Part shown: positions 8,374 to 16,114 of the stretch, piece after piece
Layout of the letters: every line of letters starts with the position of its first letter
Numbering within the stretch: the stretch's first letter is position 1
Source of the DNA: a virus
Reading direction: 5' to 3' (one strand)
Length of the DNA: 54,764 nucleotides
Virus record (IMG/VR): IMGVR_UViG_3300025769_012369
Coordinates: 1 to 54,764 of that record
Notes under the pieces: model-generated
Databases searched by the model: none
What the model was told of the DNA's origin: nothing
What the model saw: only the letters and a program-made list of their open reading frames with translations
Position numbers and translations under genes: made by a program

Positions 8374-10040
8374 GCTTCTGCAGTTTCCATTCCGTTGAAC
8401 AGTTCGGCCGTCATGGCTCGCTCCATGACCTTTGCGGACTGCGGTTCGGTGTTGATCTGCTCGAGTATGGCGGGAAGCTCGGCCTTCAACTCTCGGAGTT
8501 TTTTATCACGTTCACGCACATCGTCAATACGCATTATTGCCTCGATCCGGTTGCGGACCGGCTCCAGGTCGTGCGCCATCGCTTCACCTACCTGGTCTCT
8601 TGCGGTGCGTTTAATTCGTTCCCCGGCCTCCAGTTGGCTCGACCGCTCTATGGCGCGGAGTTGGTTCGCAAAGAACCGTTCCAGCTTGGCGGCGGTCTGT
8701 TGGTGGCCCTGGGGAACCTCCTTACATACTTCCCGAAACAGTTCCATCGCACGCTTGTTGCGGAACTGCAGCCCTGGGGCGGGGCTGAGATTCGCCCCGG
8801 CTTGCGCCGGGACTGGGCTTGGGGCTGCACCGGGGAATCCGCTTTCCATGCCAGGACCGCCCGCCGCGTTCTCCTGACGGGTCAGCTTCAGGCCCGTTTT
8901 CTCCGACACCTCTGCGGCGTCGGCCTGCAGTCCTGCGCCCGAAAGTGCGACGACGTTGTCGACCAGCTTTTGCGTGTCCTCCACGTCCTTTGCCGCAAGC
9001 TCAAAATAGACAAACGGCTCAGGGGCATGTGGGAACTTCTCCATGATGTGGAGGTCAAGCAGTTGGGACTGAATGATCTCGCTGATCTCTGCAGCCTCCG
9101 CAATGGCCAGTTCGTCGAACGTGTCCATGTGGGAATCGCTTTGCCCGCTCCCCAGGCCGGTCGGTTCGTTCAGGACGGTCAGTTTCCCGCTTGTCCCGGC
9201 CAGGACAATCTGCTGGTCCTGATAGTCGACATGGTCACGGAACGGGTTCATGCCGCGCTCACCGTCCTTGATGGTGGCAACGGTGGCACCGTTTGGCAGG
9301 ACACCGCGTGCGTCACTGATCACTTGGTCGGCGAAGTCCTGCCACTCGGCAATGTTCTTGTTCTGGCTGCTGTTCTCCGGTAGCTGGATGAAAATCGGGG
9401 GGATGCCAAAGGTCTCGATGAACCCGTCCCAGTCTTTCTGCGACAGGTTCTTGCGCATGTGGGCGATGGCGGCGATCTCGTCAATGGGGTCGTCCACTTC
9501 TCGGATCACGAAGCCCACCGGATTGATGGGTACCCCGTTGTTGCTGTTGGCGAGCTTGTCGAACCTCCAGCGGTTGTCAGGGAACCGCTTGCACCAATGC
9601 CAGTGTGGGACCGGCTCCAGGTGGTAGGGCAGGCCGTCGTTGTCCCAGTGTTTCTCCAAGTGGCTGAACCCTCGGAACTCCGCCAAGGCCAGGTGGTCGA
9701 TGGCTTCCTTCAGGTTGTCGATCCCCTCCAGAAGCTCGCGAGCATAGGCTGCTTGGTCCTCGGCCATCTGCTTGAACTGGAACTTCACCCCGGTTGGGTC
9801 CAGCACGTCGCTGTTGATCTTGATGTCCCAGTCCAGTTTCTTGATCGCGGCCTGTCTGCGCTTCTTGACCGCTCGCAGGGTGGCGTCCCGTTTCTCGATG
9901 AATCTGAACAGCCATTGCAGTTCGGAATACCATCCGCGCTCAGCCGCTTCCAGCAGGTAGCCGACTCGCAAAATGGTCAGGCCACGCAGCGGGTTGAACT
10001 GCTGCCGCCAGACCATGAAACGCTTCTGATACAAGTTCAC
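8370..10040 (-). CDS. Portal protein (DUF935, Mu gp29-like)
   Basis: 556 residues from a GTG start at 10040. The N-terminus (QQFNPLRGLTILRVGYLLEA, then a long basic helix around RAVKKRRQAAIKKLDWDI) is characteristic of DUF935 portals of Mu-like phages. A conserved region around residue 150 (HLEPVPHWHWCKRFPDNRW) and GIPPIFIQLPENS support this. The C-terminal 100 residues are charged and helical. It forms the dodecameric vertex through which DNA is packaged and ejected. TerL is upstream and protease/scaffold downstream, overlapping by ATGA. Confidence 0.88.
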   Translation of the reverse strand: MNLYQKRFMVWRQQFNPLRGLTILRVGYLLEAAERGWYSELQWLFRFIEKRDATLRAVKKRRQAAIKKLDWDIKINSDVLDPTGVKFQFKQMAEDQAAYARELLEGIDNLKEAIDHLALAEFRGFSHLEKHWDNDGLPYHLEPVPHWHWCKRFPDNRWRFDKLANSNNGVPINPVGFVIREVDDPIDEIAAIAHMRKNLSQKDWDGFIETFGIPPIFIQLPENSSQNKNIAEWQDFADQVISDARGVLPNGATVATIKDGERGMNPFRDHVDYQDQQIVLAGTSGKLTVLNEPTGLGSGQSDSHMDTFDELAIAEAAEISEIIQSQLLDLHIMEKFPHAPEPFVYFELAAKDVEDTQKLVDNVVALSGAGLQADAAEVSEKTGLKLTRQENAAGGPGMESGFPGAAPSPVPAQAGANLSPAPGLQFRNKRAMELFREVCKEVPQGHQQTAAKLERFFANQLRAIERSSQLEAGERIKRTARDQVGEAMAHDLEPVRNRIEAIMRIDDVRERDKKLRELKAELPAILEQINTEPQSAKVMERAMTAELFNGMETAEA

Positions 10041-10072
10041 GCTTCAGGGAGTAACATTCGGGGCACAGCGGG

Positions 10073-11599
10073 TCAAGTGTAGCTTCGGTCCCGCCGCTTG
10101 CTCAGGGATCGGCCCCGCCGCCCTGGGGTGCTGGTCGGGATAGGTGGGTTCACCTCGCTCGCAAGGTAGTTGAAGGCCCCGCTCACACCGTCCACCTGGT
10201 CGTCGTTCTCGCTGGCTGGGAAGGCCTCCAGCTCCATCTCGAAATCGGGAATCCACGGGCCGCGCACCAGGAACACCTTGCCCTCCTTGGCAGCGGCAAA
10301 CAGGCTCAGGCACCGGGTTAGCTTGTCCTTGTTCACCTTCACCGATACGCACGGCACCTGGGGCGGTAGGACTTCGACCAGGTTCTGCCGGGCTGCTTCG
10401 AATCCACCCACGGCCTCCATCGCGATGACGTGTTCCTCCTGCTGCGCGATCTCGGCGATCTTGTCCCGTGCGACCGGCCAGGTCCACTTGCCCTTGGTGA
10501 TGCCGAACACGTAGAAGCGGCCGTCCCGGTCCATCGCGCACCTGGCTCCCGCGGTGAAGTCGTTCTCCTCTTTTTCGTCGGTGGCCGTGTCCCAGAAGCG
10601 CACCCACCGCAGGCCCTCGATGGGCATCTCGTCGGCGTTGATGTGCTGCAGCCATTCTAGCTTGCAGTAGTTGCCGCCCTTGATCACCGGTCGCTGCCGA
10701 TACATGGCGGTCCAAATGTAGTCCAGCATCGTGGCTTGGATCAGCTTCAGCTCCTTCAGCGGCCAGCGGTTCGGGTCCAGGGCCTCCCCTGGCTTGCGCC
10801 CCATTAAGTCACCTTCCTCAGCGATGGCGGGCAAAATGATCTCCTCCCAAGTCTCGGAGTCGGGGTCGATGTCCGCGTCCTCTAGTCGGGCCTTGATTTC
10901 TTCCTGGCGCGACGGGTCAAGGAAGCGGCCGACCAGGTCATCTTTGTGCCAGCGGGTCATGATGATGATCACCACGCCCCCTGGAGACACACGGGTTCGG
11001 CCGGTCGACCAGTACCAGTTCCAGATGCGTTCACGTTCGCTTGCGCTGTGGGCGTGCGCGTAGTCCTTGAACGGATCGTCAACAACCAGGACATCGCAGC
11101 CTCTGCCGGTCAGTGTGCCCTGGGTGCCGACTGCCAGGTATCGCCCACCGTCCTGGGTTTGCAGGTCGTTCTTTTTCTGGGTGTGCTTGGACAGCCTGCT
11201 GTCGGGGAACGTCGCCTTGTATTCGGGCGAGCGCATGATCTCACGGCACTCGACGGCGTGATCCTGGGCGAGGTCGCCCGAGTGCGAGACCATCGCGAAC
11301 TTGAGGTTGGGTCGCTTGCCCAGTGCCCAGGCCACAAACTCGATGGCGGTCAGGCGGCTCTTACCGTGCCGGGGAGGCACCGAGATGATCACCCGCTTGT
11401 GGCCCTTGGCTGAGTTTGGCCCGATGGAATTGAAAACGTCGTGCAGGACTTCGGCCAGGAACTCATGGAAACCGCTGACCTCGTAGGCCGGGTCATGCAG
11501 CTTGGTGAAGGTCAGCAGGTCGTTCTGCGCCTTGGTCCGTATCCGGCCTGCCGTGGTTGGGACCGGCTCAGTGGTTGCCGTTCCCGTTGCCATTGCCAT
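10073..11599 (-). CDS. Terminase large subunit
   Basis: 508 residues. The ATPase domain has a Walker A, SVPPRHGKS (residues about 73-81), a Walker B/DEAD-like stretch, DVLVVDDPFKD, and a coupling motif region, IIIMTRWHKDD. The C-terminal RNase H-like nuclease domain begins around RFWDTATDE, carrying the first catalytic Asp. This is the packaging motor and genome-cutting nuclease. It overlaps the TerS end by 32 bp in a low-complexity stretch; ATGs at 11599 and 11593 are both possible starts. The Thr/Ala-rich first 12 residues come from that repeat and are probably disordered. Confidence 0.95.
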   Translation of the reverse strand: MAMATGTATTEPVPTTAGRIRTKAQNDLLTFTKLHDPAYEVSGFHEFLAEVLHDVFNSIGPNSAKGHKRVIISVPPRHGKSRLTAIEFVAWALGKRPNLKFAMVSHSGDLAQDHAVECREIMRSPEYKATFPDSRLSKHTQKKNDLQTQDGGRYLAVGTQGTLTGRGCDVLVVDDPFKDYAHAHSASERERIWNWYWSTGRTRVSPGGVVIIIMTRWHKDDLVGRFLDPSRQEEIKARLEDADIDPDSETWEEIILPAIAEEGDLMGRKPGEALDPNRWPLKELKLIQATMLDYIWTAMYRQRPVIKGGNYCKLEWLQHINADEMPIEGLRWVRFWDTATDEKEENDFTAGARCAMDRDGRFYVFGITKGKWTWPVARDKIAEIAQQEEHVIAMEAVGGFEAARQNLVEVLPPQVPCVSVKVNKDKLTRCLSLFAAAKEGKVFLVRGPWIPDFEMELEAFPASENDDQVDGVSGAFNYLASEVNPPIPTSTPGRRGRSLSKRRDRSYT

Positions 11600-12257
11600 T
11601 GCCGTTTGATCCGTTCCCGTTGGCCCCTGGTCCGATGCGCCTCGCCCGGTCCCAAGGATTCAGCCCGTGCTTTCGCCGGACTTCTCGCTCGATGCTTTCC
11701 TCCAGGACAGCGATCAGGTGCGGGGCAGGCAGCACCTCGTCCAGGCTCGGCGGGGTTTCGATCTCCAGTTGCTTGGGCGCGTCCAGGCCCAGGAGTGCCG
11801 CCTCGCGCTCCATCGCCTTCAGAATGACCATGTGCCACCTGGGGTCCGCCAGGCGTTCCTCGTTCTCCACGGATGCGAAGCTCTCCCGGCCCTGGGTTGC
11901 TCCCTGCTGCCCCTGGTTGCCCCCCTGGGGCGTTCTGTCCTTCCACCCCTGCTTGGAGGACTTGCGGGGCGTTGTGGACTGTTCCAGGCGAAGCCATGCG
12001 TCCCGTTGCAGTTCCTGCAGGGCGACCAGTTGCCGGTTCTTGAAGGTGGTTGTCACATTGACCGCCTGCTGCTTCCACTCGGCTTCGATGAGCTTGGCGT
12101 CCTTGGCGACCATCTGCTGGCTGATTGAGTAGTTGCGATTCTCCGCAAGCCATTGCGCCACCGCAGCTTGGGTCATTCCTCGAGCCAGCAACCCGGCGAT
12201 GACCGGCAGGTCGGCCTTGCGCTGGGCTGGGGTTCGCTTGTGGACTGGGCTGGCCAT
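11568..12257 (-). CDS. Terminase small subunit-like DNA-binding protein
   Basis: 229 residues with the ATG at 12257 (MASPVHKRTPAQRKADLPV). Residues about 10-55 look like a helix-turn-helix of the small-terminase type (IAGLLARGMTQAAVAQWLAE). A helical middle (KLIEAEWKQQAVNV) would oligomerise, and the C-terminus ends in an Asn-Gly repeat overlapping TerL. Small terminases bind the packaging site and activate TerL. Position immediately upstream of TerL supports the call. In-frame sequence upstream of 12257 is Cys/Arg-rich and looks non-coding. Confidence 0.8.
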   Translation of the reverse strand: MASPVHKRTPAQRKADLPVIAGLLARGMTQAAVAQWLAENRNYSISQQMVAKDAKLIEAEWKQQAVNVTTTFKNRQLVALQELQRDAWLRLEQSTTPRKSSKQGWKDRTPQGGNQGQQGATQGRESFASVENEERLADPRWHMVILKAMEREAALLGLDAPKQLEIETPPSLDEVLPAPHLIAVLEESIEREVRRKHGLNPWDRARRIGPGANGNGSNGNGNGNGNGNH

Positions 12258-12291
12258 CGTCTTACAACTATTGCAACAACTACGCGGGCGA

Positions 12292-12555
12292 TCAAGCCAA
12301 TGGGCGGCACGTGGCCTGCACCTTCCCATCTTCGGTGCCCTTAATCTCCACCTGGATAATCGGGATCGTCTCGCTGTTCACCACCGCAACCAGGCGTTCG
12401 CGCATCCACGCACCCACGGGGTTGCGCTCGATCTCCCTGGTGATGGACTCCACCGGGACGCCCTCACGTTCTGCCCATGCCAGGGCGTGTTCGGTTGCCT
12501 GCTGGTTGATGGTGCCCAGGACGCGGTTCATGGTCTGCAGGGCCTGCATCTGCAT
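12292..12555 (-). CDS. Small hypothetical protein upstream of the terminase
   Basis: 87 residues if it starts at the ATG at 12555 (MQMQALQTMNRVL); the ATG at 12549 is an alternative. The open frame extends further up but there it overlaps the ParB-like gene and turns Pro/Gln-rich, so I do not include it. GGGAG lies upstream at a long spacing. The protein is an N-terminal amphipathic helix followed by WAEREGVPVESITREIER and a short beta-rich tail. I recognise no family. It lies 17 bp after the ParB-like gene and 34 bp before TerS. Confidence 0.6.
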   Translation of the reverse strand: MQMQALQTMNRVLGTINQQATEHALAWAEREGVPVESITREIERNPVGAWMRERLVAVVNSETIPIIQVEIKGTEDGKVQATCRPLA

Positions 12556-12572
12556 CTGCTGCAGTTGGCTCC

Positions 12573-13196
12573 CTACATGCCGAAAGCTCGGGTCAGCAAA
12601 CGGTCCAGGAATTCCTCGCTCGATGCTGGGCTCTCCAGCTTGCGCTTCGCCGCCCGCAGGCTGGCTTGGTGGTGCTTGTTGAGCGGGATCTTCAACAGGA
12701 TGTCGGACTCGCCCCTTGCTTGCGTGGTTTTCGGCTGTGCCGCTTTTGGTTTCGGTGTTGGTTTGTATCCCTCCCATGAGAATCCTTTCAGTGCTGCGAT
12801 GCCTTGTCGTTGTTCGTCAGTGAAGGGCATTGCGGCTTGAGGCATCACCCGGTCCAGCTCTGCCAGTCGAGTCGCCAGTTCGATGTCGTTTGCGTCGTGA
12901 TTGGTCTCGTTCGTGATGATCGCAATCTGCTCCGCTTCCTCGGTGTCGATCTGACCAAGGTCGAAGCACATGGCTTTCTTGAGGCCCACACGGCGCATGG
13001 CCTGCAGGCGGTGGTTTCCGTTCACCACCTCCCAAGTGCCGTCCCCCATGTCCCGCACGATCAGGTTCTGCACCTGGCCGTCCTCACGGATTGCTTGCTC
13101 CAGGCGTTGGGCCATGAAGGCATCGTCGTCCTTGTAGTTCCAATCGGCCGTGCGGAGCTTGTCCAGGTCGATCCATCGTTGTTGCTCAGTCTGCAT
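12573..13196 (-). CDS. ParB/Srx-fold protein 1
   Basis: 207 residues. Residues 8-110 follow the ParB N-terminal/sulfiredoxin-like fold: WIDLDKLRTADWNYK, then VQNLIVRDMGDGTWEVVNGNHRLQAM, where GNHR matches the nucleotide-binding GxxR box of ParB. There is no helix-turn-helix domain, so it is not a full partition ParB. The basic C-terminus (LRAAKRKLESP) may bind DNA. The overlap with the preceding ParB-like gene suggests paralogues made together. Members of this fold act as nucleases, CTPases or modification partners; the role here is unknown. Confidence 0.8.
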   Translation of the reverse strand: MQTEQQRWIDLDKLRTADWNYKDDDAFMAQRLEQAIREDGQVQNLIVRDMGDGTWEVVNGNHRLQAMRRVGLKKAMCFDLGQIDTEEAEQIAIITNETNHDANDIELATRLAELDRVMPQAAMPFTDEQRQGIAALKGFSWEGYKPTPKPKAAQPKTTQARGESDILLKIPLNKHHQASLRAAKRKLESPASSEEFLDRLLTRAFGM

Positions 13197-13839
13197 TGAT
13201 CACCTCCAGTGCCTTGAGGAAAAAGGCCTCGTCGTCTTCGATGCCCGCCTCCTGCTTGGCGATGTCCCAGCGGTCGGCCAGTTCCCCGGTCAGGGTGGCG
13301 TCGAAGGTGGGGTCTCCCGTGGCTTTGTCCTTCTTCAGTTGGCCGGTGCCTGGGTTGGGTTTGTAGTCCTCGAAAGTCATGGATGCCATCGCGGCCATGT
13401 CGTTGATCTGGTCGGGCGTGTAAGGCATCGCGGCCTCCAACTCCCCCATGCCGGTCTCCTTCATTCTGGCGACAGCCCGGTTCAGCTTGATGTCGTTGCT
13501 GGGGAAGCGGGTGTGGTTCAGCTTGATTGCCTGGGCGATGGCGACCTCCCGGTTCACCCGGCCCAGGTTGTAGACCCATACCTGCGCCCCTGGGGTCATG
13601 AGCTGCAGCCGGTGGTTGCCGTTGCAGACCTCCAGCTTGCCGTCCTCCAGCTCTCGGACCAGCAGAGTCTCGATCTGTCCCAGGGTCTTGAGGGATGCGG
13701 CCAGGGTGCCCTGCAGTCGCTCGTTGGTGGTCTTGTAGTTCCAGTCGGCCGGAACCAGGTTTTCCACATGCACGTTCAGGTAGCCCGTGTCATAGGTGGC
13801 CTCGGCCGGGGAACATCCGTCTTTAGTGTCGTCAGTCAT
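13186..13839 (-). CDS. ParB/Srx-fold protein 2
   Basis: 217 residues, paralogous to the next gene. It shares VPADWNYKTTNERLQ, a VRELEDGKLEVCNGNHRLQL box and the later MPYTPDQINDMAAMASMTF helix, which corresponds to MPFTDEQRQGIAALKGFSW in the partner. Both therefore share two modules, the ParB-like domain and a conserved helical segment. It overlaps the transporter gene by 8 bp and the other ParB-like gene by 11 bp. It belongs to the operon that makes and inserts the modified base, so a role in choosing or protecting sites is possible but unproven. Confidence 0.8.
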   Translation of the reverse strand: MTDDTKDGCSPAEATYDTGYLNVHVENLVPADWNYKTTNERLQGTLAASLKTLGQIETLLVRELEDGKLEVCNGNHRLQLMTPGAQVWVYNLGRVNREVAIAQAIKLNHTRFPSNDIKLNRAVARMKETGMGELEAAMPYTPDQINDMAAMASMTFEDYKPNPGTGQLKKDKATGDPTFDATLTGELADRWDIAKQEAGIEDDEAFFLKALEVINAD

Positions 13840-14380
13840 TGCGCTTGCTCAGTTTCAAGTAAATCAGAGTGCAGACCACGCCGCCCAAGAACTTGCTCCC
13901 GGCCTGTCCGGCGCAAAGCATCAGGCTCGGGTCATCGAAGGCCAGGAAGGGGAACACCAGGCTGTCAACCGTGGCGGCGAACAGGTTACTGACGTTCATC
14001 TTGAACCACCTGGCTGTGTGGGGGCCGCACATGGCGTAGACGACGGTATTCATGATCATGGCGCAGGCGAACGCGACCGTGCTTGCTAAGGCGATTCGGC
14101 CGGCGTCCTGGTTGACCAGGTAGGTCAGCACTGATCCCATGGAGACCAGGCCAAGCATCTTTGCCCAGAGTCCCCGGCTCTCCCATCTGCGGTGCAGGAC
14201 ATCCCGCACCAGCATGTCGAAGGGAATGAGAATCCAAGCGGTCAGGAGCAGGGCGGGCTGACCCCATTCTTGGACGGCCAGATTTGCGCCCAGGATCGCG
14301 CCCAGGAAGGCGAGAACCAGGGGGGCCGCTGTGAGCAGGCCCCCCTGGTCGTCCGATTGCTTAGAACGCGAATCCGTCAT
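13832..14380 (-). CDS. VUT/YhhQ-family queuosine-precursor transporter
   Basis: 182 residues with about six membrane segments; the ATG at 14380 sits in an ATGA overlap with the acidic gene. Features matching the VUT (YhhQ, preQ0/preQ1 uptake) family are FDMLVRDVLHRRW after the second segment, ASTVAFACAMIMNTVVYA, FKMNVSNLFAATVDSLVF and a final KFLGGVVCTLIYLKL helix. Acting in the host inner membrane, it would import 7-deazaguanine bases. Its place in an operon with dpdA strongly supports such a substrate. Together with de novo synthesis genes it would give a second source of base. Confidence 0.78.
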   Translation of the reverse strand: MTDSRSKQSDDQGGLLTAAPLVLAFLGAILGANLAVQEWGQPALLLTAWILIPFDMLVRDVLHRRWESRGLWAKMLGLVSMGSVLTYLVNQDAGRIALASTVAFACAMIMNTVVYAMCGPHTARWFKMNVSNLFAATVDSLVFPFLAFDDPSLMLCAGQAGSKFLGGVVCTLIYLKLSKRND

Positions 14381-14814
14381 CCCATCTTGTGGGCTTTCAG
14401 GTGCGCCAGGTGGGTGTGGGCCTCTCCCGTGGTCTTGCAGGCTTCGGCCTGGTCGCAAAGTCGGCGCATGTCCTTCACCCGGGCAGTGAAGACACCACCC
14501 CCGGCTTCCAGCTTGTTCGCTTCGCTCCGCACCCGCTCGATCTCGCCCTTGAGTTCGTCGGACAGGGCCGCGTCGGCTTTGGAAAGCTCGGGGTCAGGGG
14601 TCGGCTCGGTCTCGGCCTCCTGGGTGTCCGGCTCATCCTCAACCTGGGGCTTGTCGTCGGTGGGGTCGTTCTGCACGGCCGCAAGCTCCTCGGTGGGCTG
14701 ATCGGTTTCAATGTCCGCGTCTCCTTGGGTAGTTCCCTCGGGCTGGGCCGGACTGATCTCGTTCTCGGCATCCGTGGTCGGTGCCGCCTCTTTAGTCTTC
14801 TTTTTCTTGCTCAT
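14377..14814 (-). CDS. Acidic low-complexity protein in the modification operon
   Basis: 145 residues from the ATG at 14814, overlapping dpdA by ATGA and the transporter by ATGA. It opens with a basic patch (MSKKKKTKEA), then about 65 residues rich in Glu, Asp, Pro and Thr that should be disordered. It ends in a helical segment (DELKGEIERVRSEANKLEAG) and a His-containing tail (AHTHLAHLKAHKMG). No family recognised. The tight coupling on both sides implies it is made with the modification enzymes. It could be an adaptor or DNA mimic, but nothing proves it. Confidence 0.7.
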   Translation of the reverse strand: MSKKKKTKEAAPTTDAENEISPAQPEGTTQGDADIETDQPTEELAAVQNDPTDDKPQVEDEPDTQEAETEPTPDPELSKADAALSDELKGEIERVRSEANKLEAGGGVFTARVKDMRRLCDQAEACKTTGEAHTHLAHLKAHKMG

Positions 14815-15752
14815 GCTGCTGTCCTTTCTGTTGCCCAAAGGGACCGGACTGGTTCCCCTGAGTAGTGCCGGGCGTTTACCCAGCGGTTCATTTTGTTCAT
14901 CTCCGAGACCTGCACCGCGTTGGCGAATGCGTAGGACTTGGAAGCGTCGGTCAGCTCTTGGTAGCCCTCGTCGGTCAGTCGCCTCAGCCTGGCATCGTAG
15001 AGCGGTCGTTTCTCGTTCACCAGGCGTTGGAACTCAGTCTGCCGGGTGCTGATCGTGTGGAGCCTGCCCGATGATCGGAACAGGAACCCACGGCCGAACT
15101 TTCCAGGGGCAATCCAGGATGTCGAGTCGCAGGTCGTGAATCCTGGTTGCATCAGTAGGGTCGGCTGTGTGCAGCCCAGCAGGTGGATCTTCACATTGGG
15201 TCGGATGTCCCTGGCCTTGCCGATCATGGACTTGACCGCCGTCTCGATGTGCTTCGGCCCTTTGCAGATGATTCTCAGCTCGGGGATGCTGATCGCGACG
15301 TATGGGTATTGCCGGACCAGGTCTCCCCAACCGGTTTCACCTTCTTCCAGGTGCCACACGAAGATGGTCCGCTCAGGTGCCCACCGCTTCGCAAACACGG
15401 CTCGGAGCTTGGCCAGGCTTTCCAGGCCCAGGACTTTATGCACATCCATCTCGACAACGGTGCCCTGGTAGCCAATAGCCTCCATGTCGTCCAGGTAGGT
15501 GTGGGTATAGGCCTCCAGCTCGTCGTGTGTCCGCTTCACTCCCTTCTCGGCTCCGAACATCATCGTGAACAGGCCGCTGTCCATGATCCACTCGGCCCCC
15601 ATTCGCATGAGCTTTTGGTAGGCCCGGCCGTAGGTCTGGGCGTCCCGGCCGCGCACGGTGTTGTAGTAGCTCGTCAGCATGTAGGGGTGGTCAGCCATTG
15701 CTACCATCCACATGAAGTTCAGGCTGTCCGCTCCCGCGCAGAACAGCTTCAC
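14811..15752 (-). CDS. dpdA: DpdA-like DNA 7-deazaguanine transglycosylase
   Basis: 313 residues from a GTG at 15752 that overlaps the preceding stop (GTGA); the longer frame upstream only shadows that gene. The protein resembles the TGT-superfamily DpdA enzymes that exchange guanine in DNA for a 7-deazaguanine. EWIMDSGLFT (Asp58) fits the first catalytic Asp, VVEMDVHKVLG the next strand, and HLLGCTQPT followed by CDSTSWIAPGKFGRG (Asp209) the nucleophile region. The tRNA-enzyme zinc motif is absent, as usual for DpdA. With folE, queD and queE upstream this gives base synthesis plus insertion. Exact base choice cannot be read from sequence. Confidence 0.87.
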   Translation of the reverse strand: MKLFCAGADSLNFMWMVAMADHPYMLTSYYNTVRGRDAQTYGRAYQKLMRMGAEWIMDSGLFTMMFGAEKGVKRTHDELEAYTHTYLDDMEAIGYQGTVVEMDVHKVLGLESLAKLRAVFAKRWAPERTIFVWHLEEGETGWGDLVRQYPYVAISIPELRIICKGPKHIETAVKSMIGKARDIRPNVKIHLLGCTQPTLLMQPGFTTCDSTSWIAPGKFGRGFLFRSSGRLHTISTRQTEFQRLVNEKRPLYDARLRRLTDEGYQELTDASKSYAFANAVQVSEMNKMNRWVNARHYSGEPVRSLWATERTAA

Positions 15753-16114
15753 CGGATCACCTCCACGATGGCCCCGTTCTCCCCGTCCTCCATGACCTCG
15801 CAGCGGTCCAGGTCGAACTGGTTGGTCAGCCAGTGCGCAATGTGTTCGCACGATAGGGGGCCGAAGTCGCACGGCCGTCCAAATTCGAACTCCAGTTCAT
15901 TGGTTACTTTGCGGCCGAACTCGATGATCTCGATCTCCCGGTTCGCATACTTTACCCGCTTTTCGACGCGGATGTGGAACAGGTGCCGATGCTCCGCGCA
16001 AAGATACTGATGCTGTTCTCGTGCCCCAGGCCAGTTGTGGAAGCCTTCGACCTTAACCGTGGCCACGATGGAAGTCAGGCCGGTGCCGGGGATTTTGTTC
16101 GGGTCGGCGTTCAT
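15749..16114 (-). CDS. QueD-like T-fold protein, possible 7-carboxy-7-deazaguanine-processing enzyme
   Basis: 121 residues, with ATGA coupling to folE and GTGA coupling to dpdA. It has a tunnelling-fold pattern: an opening strand, [23 protein letters not shown] (compare the C-x3-HGH zinc box of QueD), a [13 protein letters not shown] helix, [10 protein letters not shown] (compare T-x-E-x-hA in QueD) and a final acidic strand. It is clearly distinct from the true QueD at 17564-18037. A dedicated enzyme that decarboxylates CDG (named DpdL in the literature on phage 7-deazaguanines) is a reasonable candidate role, but I cannot confirm membership. Other options are a chaperone or regulatory subunit for FolE or DpdA. 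Confidence 0.72.
   Translation of the reverse strand: MNADPNKIPGTGLTSIVATVKVEGFHNWPGAREQHQYLCAEHRHLFHIRVEKRVKYANREIEIIEFGRKVTNELEFEFGRPCDFGPLSCEHIAHWLTNQFDLDRCEVMEDGENGAIVEVIR

Noticed and set aside
11568-11599. Asn-Gly/Thr-Ala repeat as a functional domain
   Set aside because: A short low-complexity DNA run at the TerS/TerL overlap explains it, and it falls outside conserved domains.
8370-12257. Mu-type transposable phage
   Set aside because: Head genes are Mu-like, but no MuA/MuB transposase, Mu repressor or sheath genes are present. Only the head module is shared.
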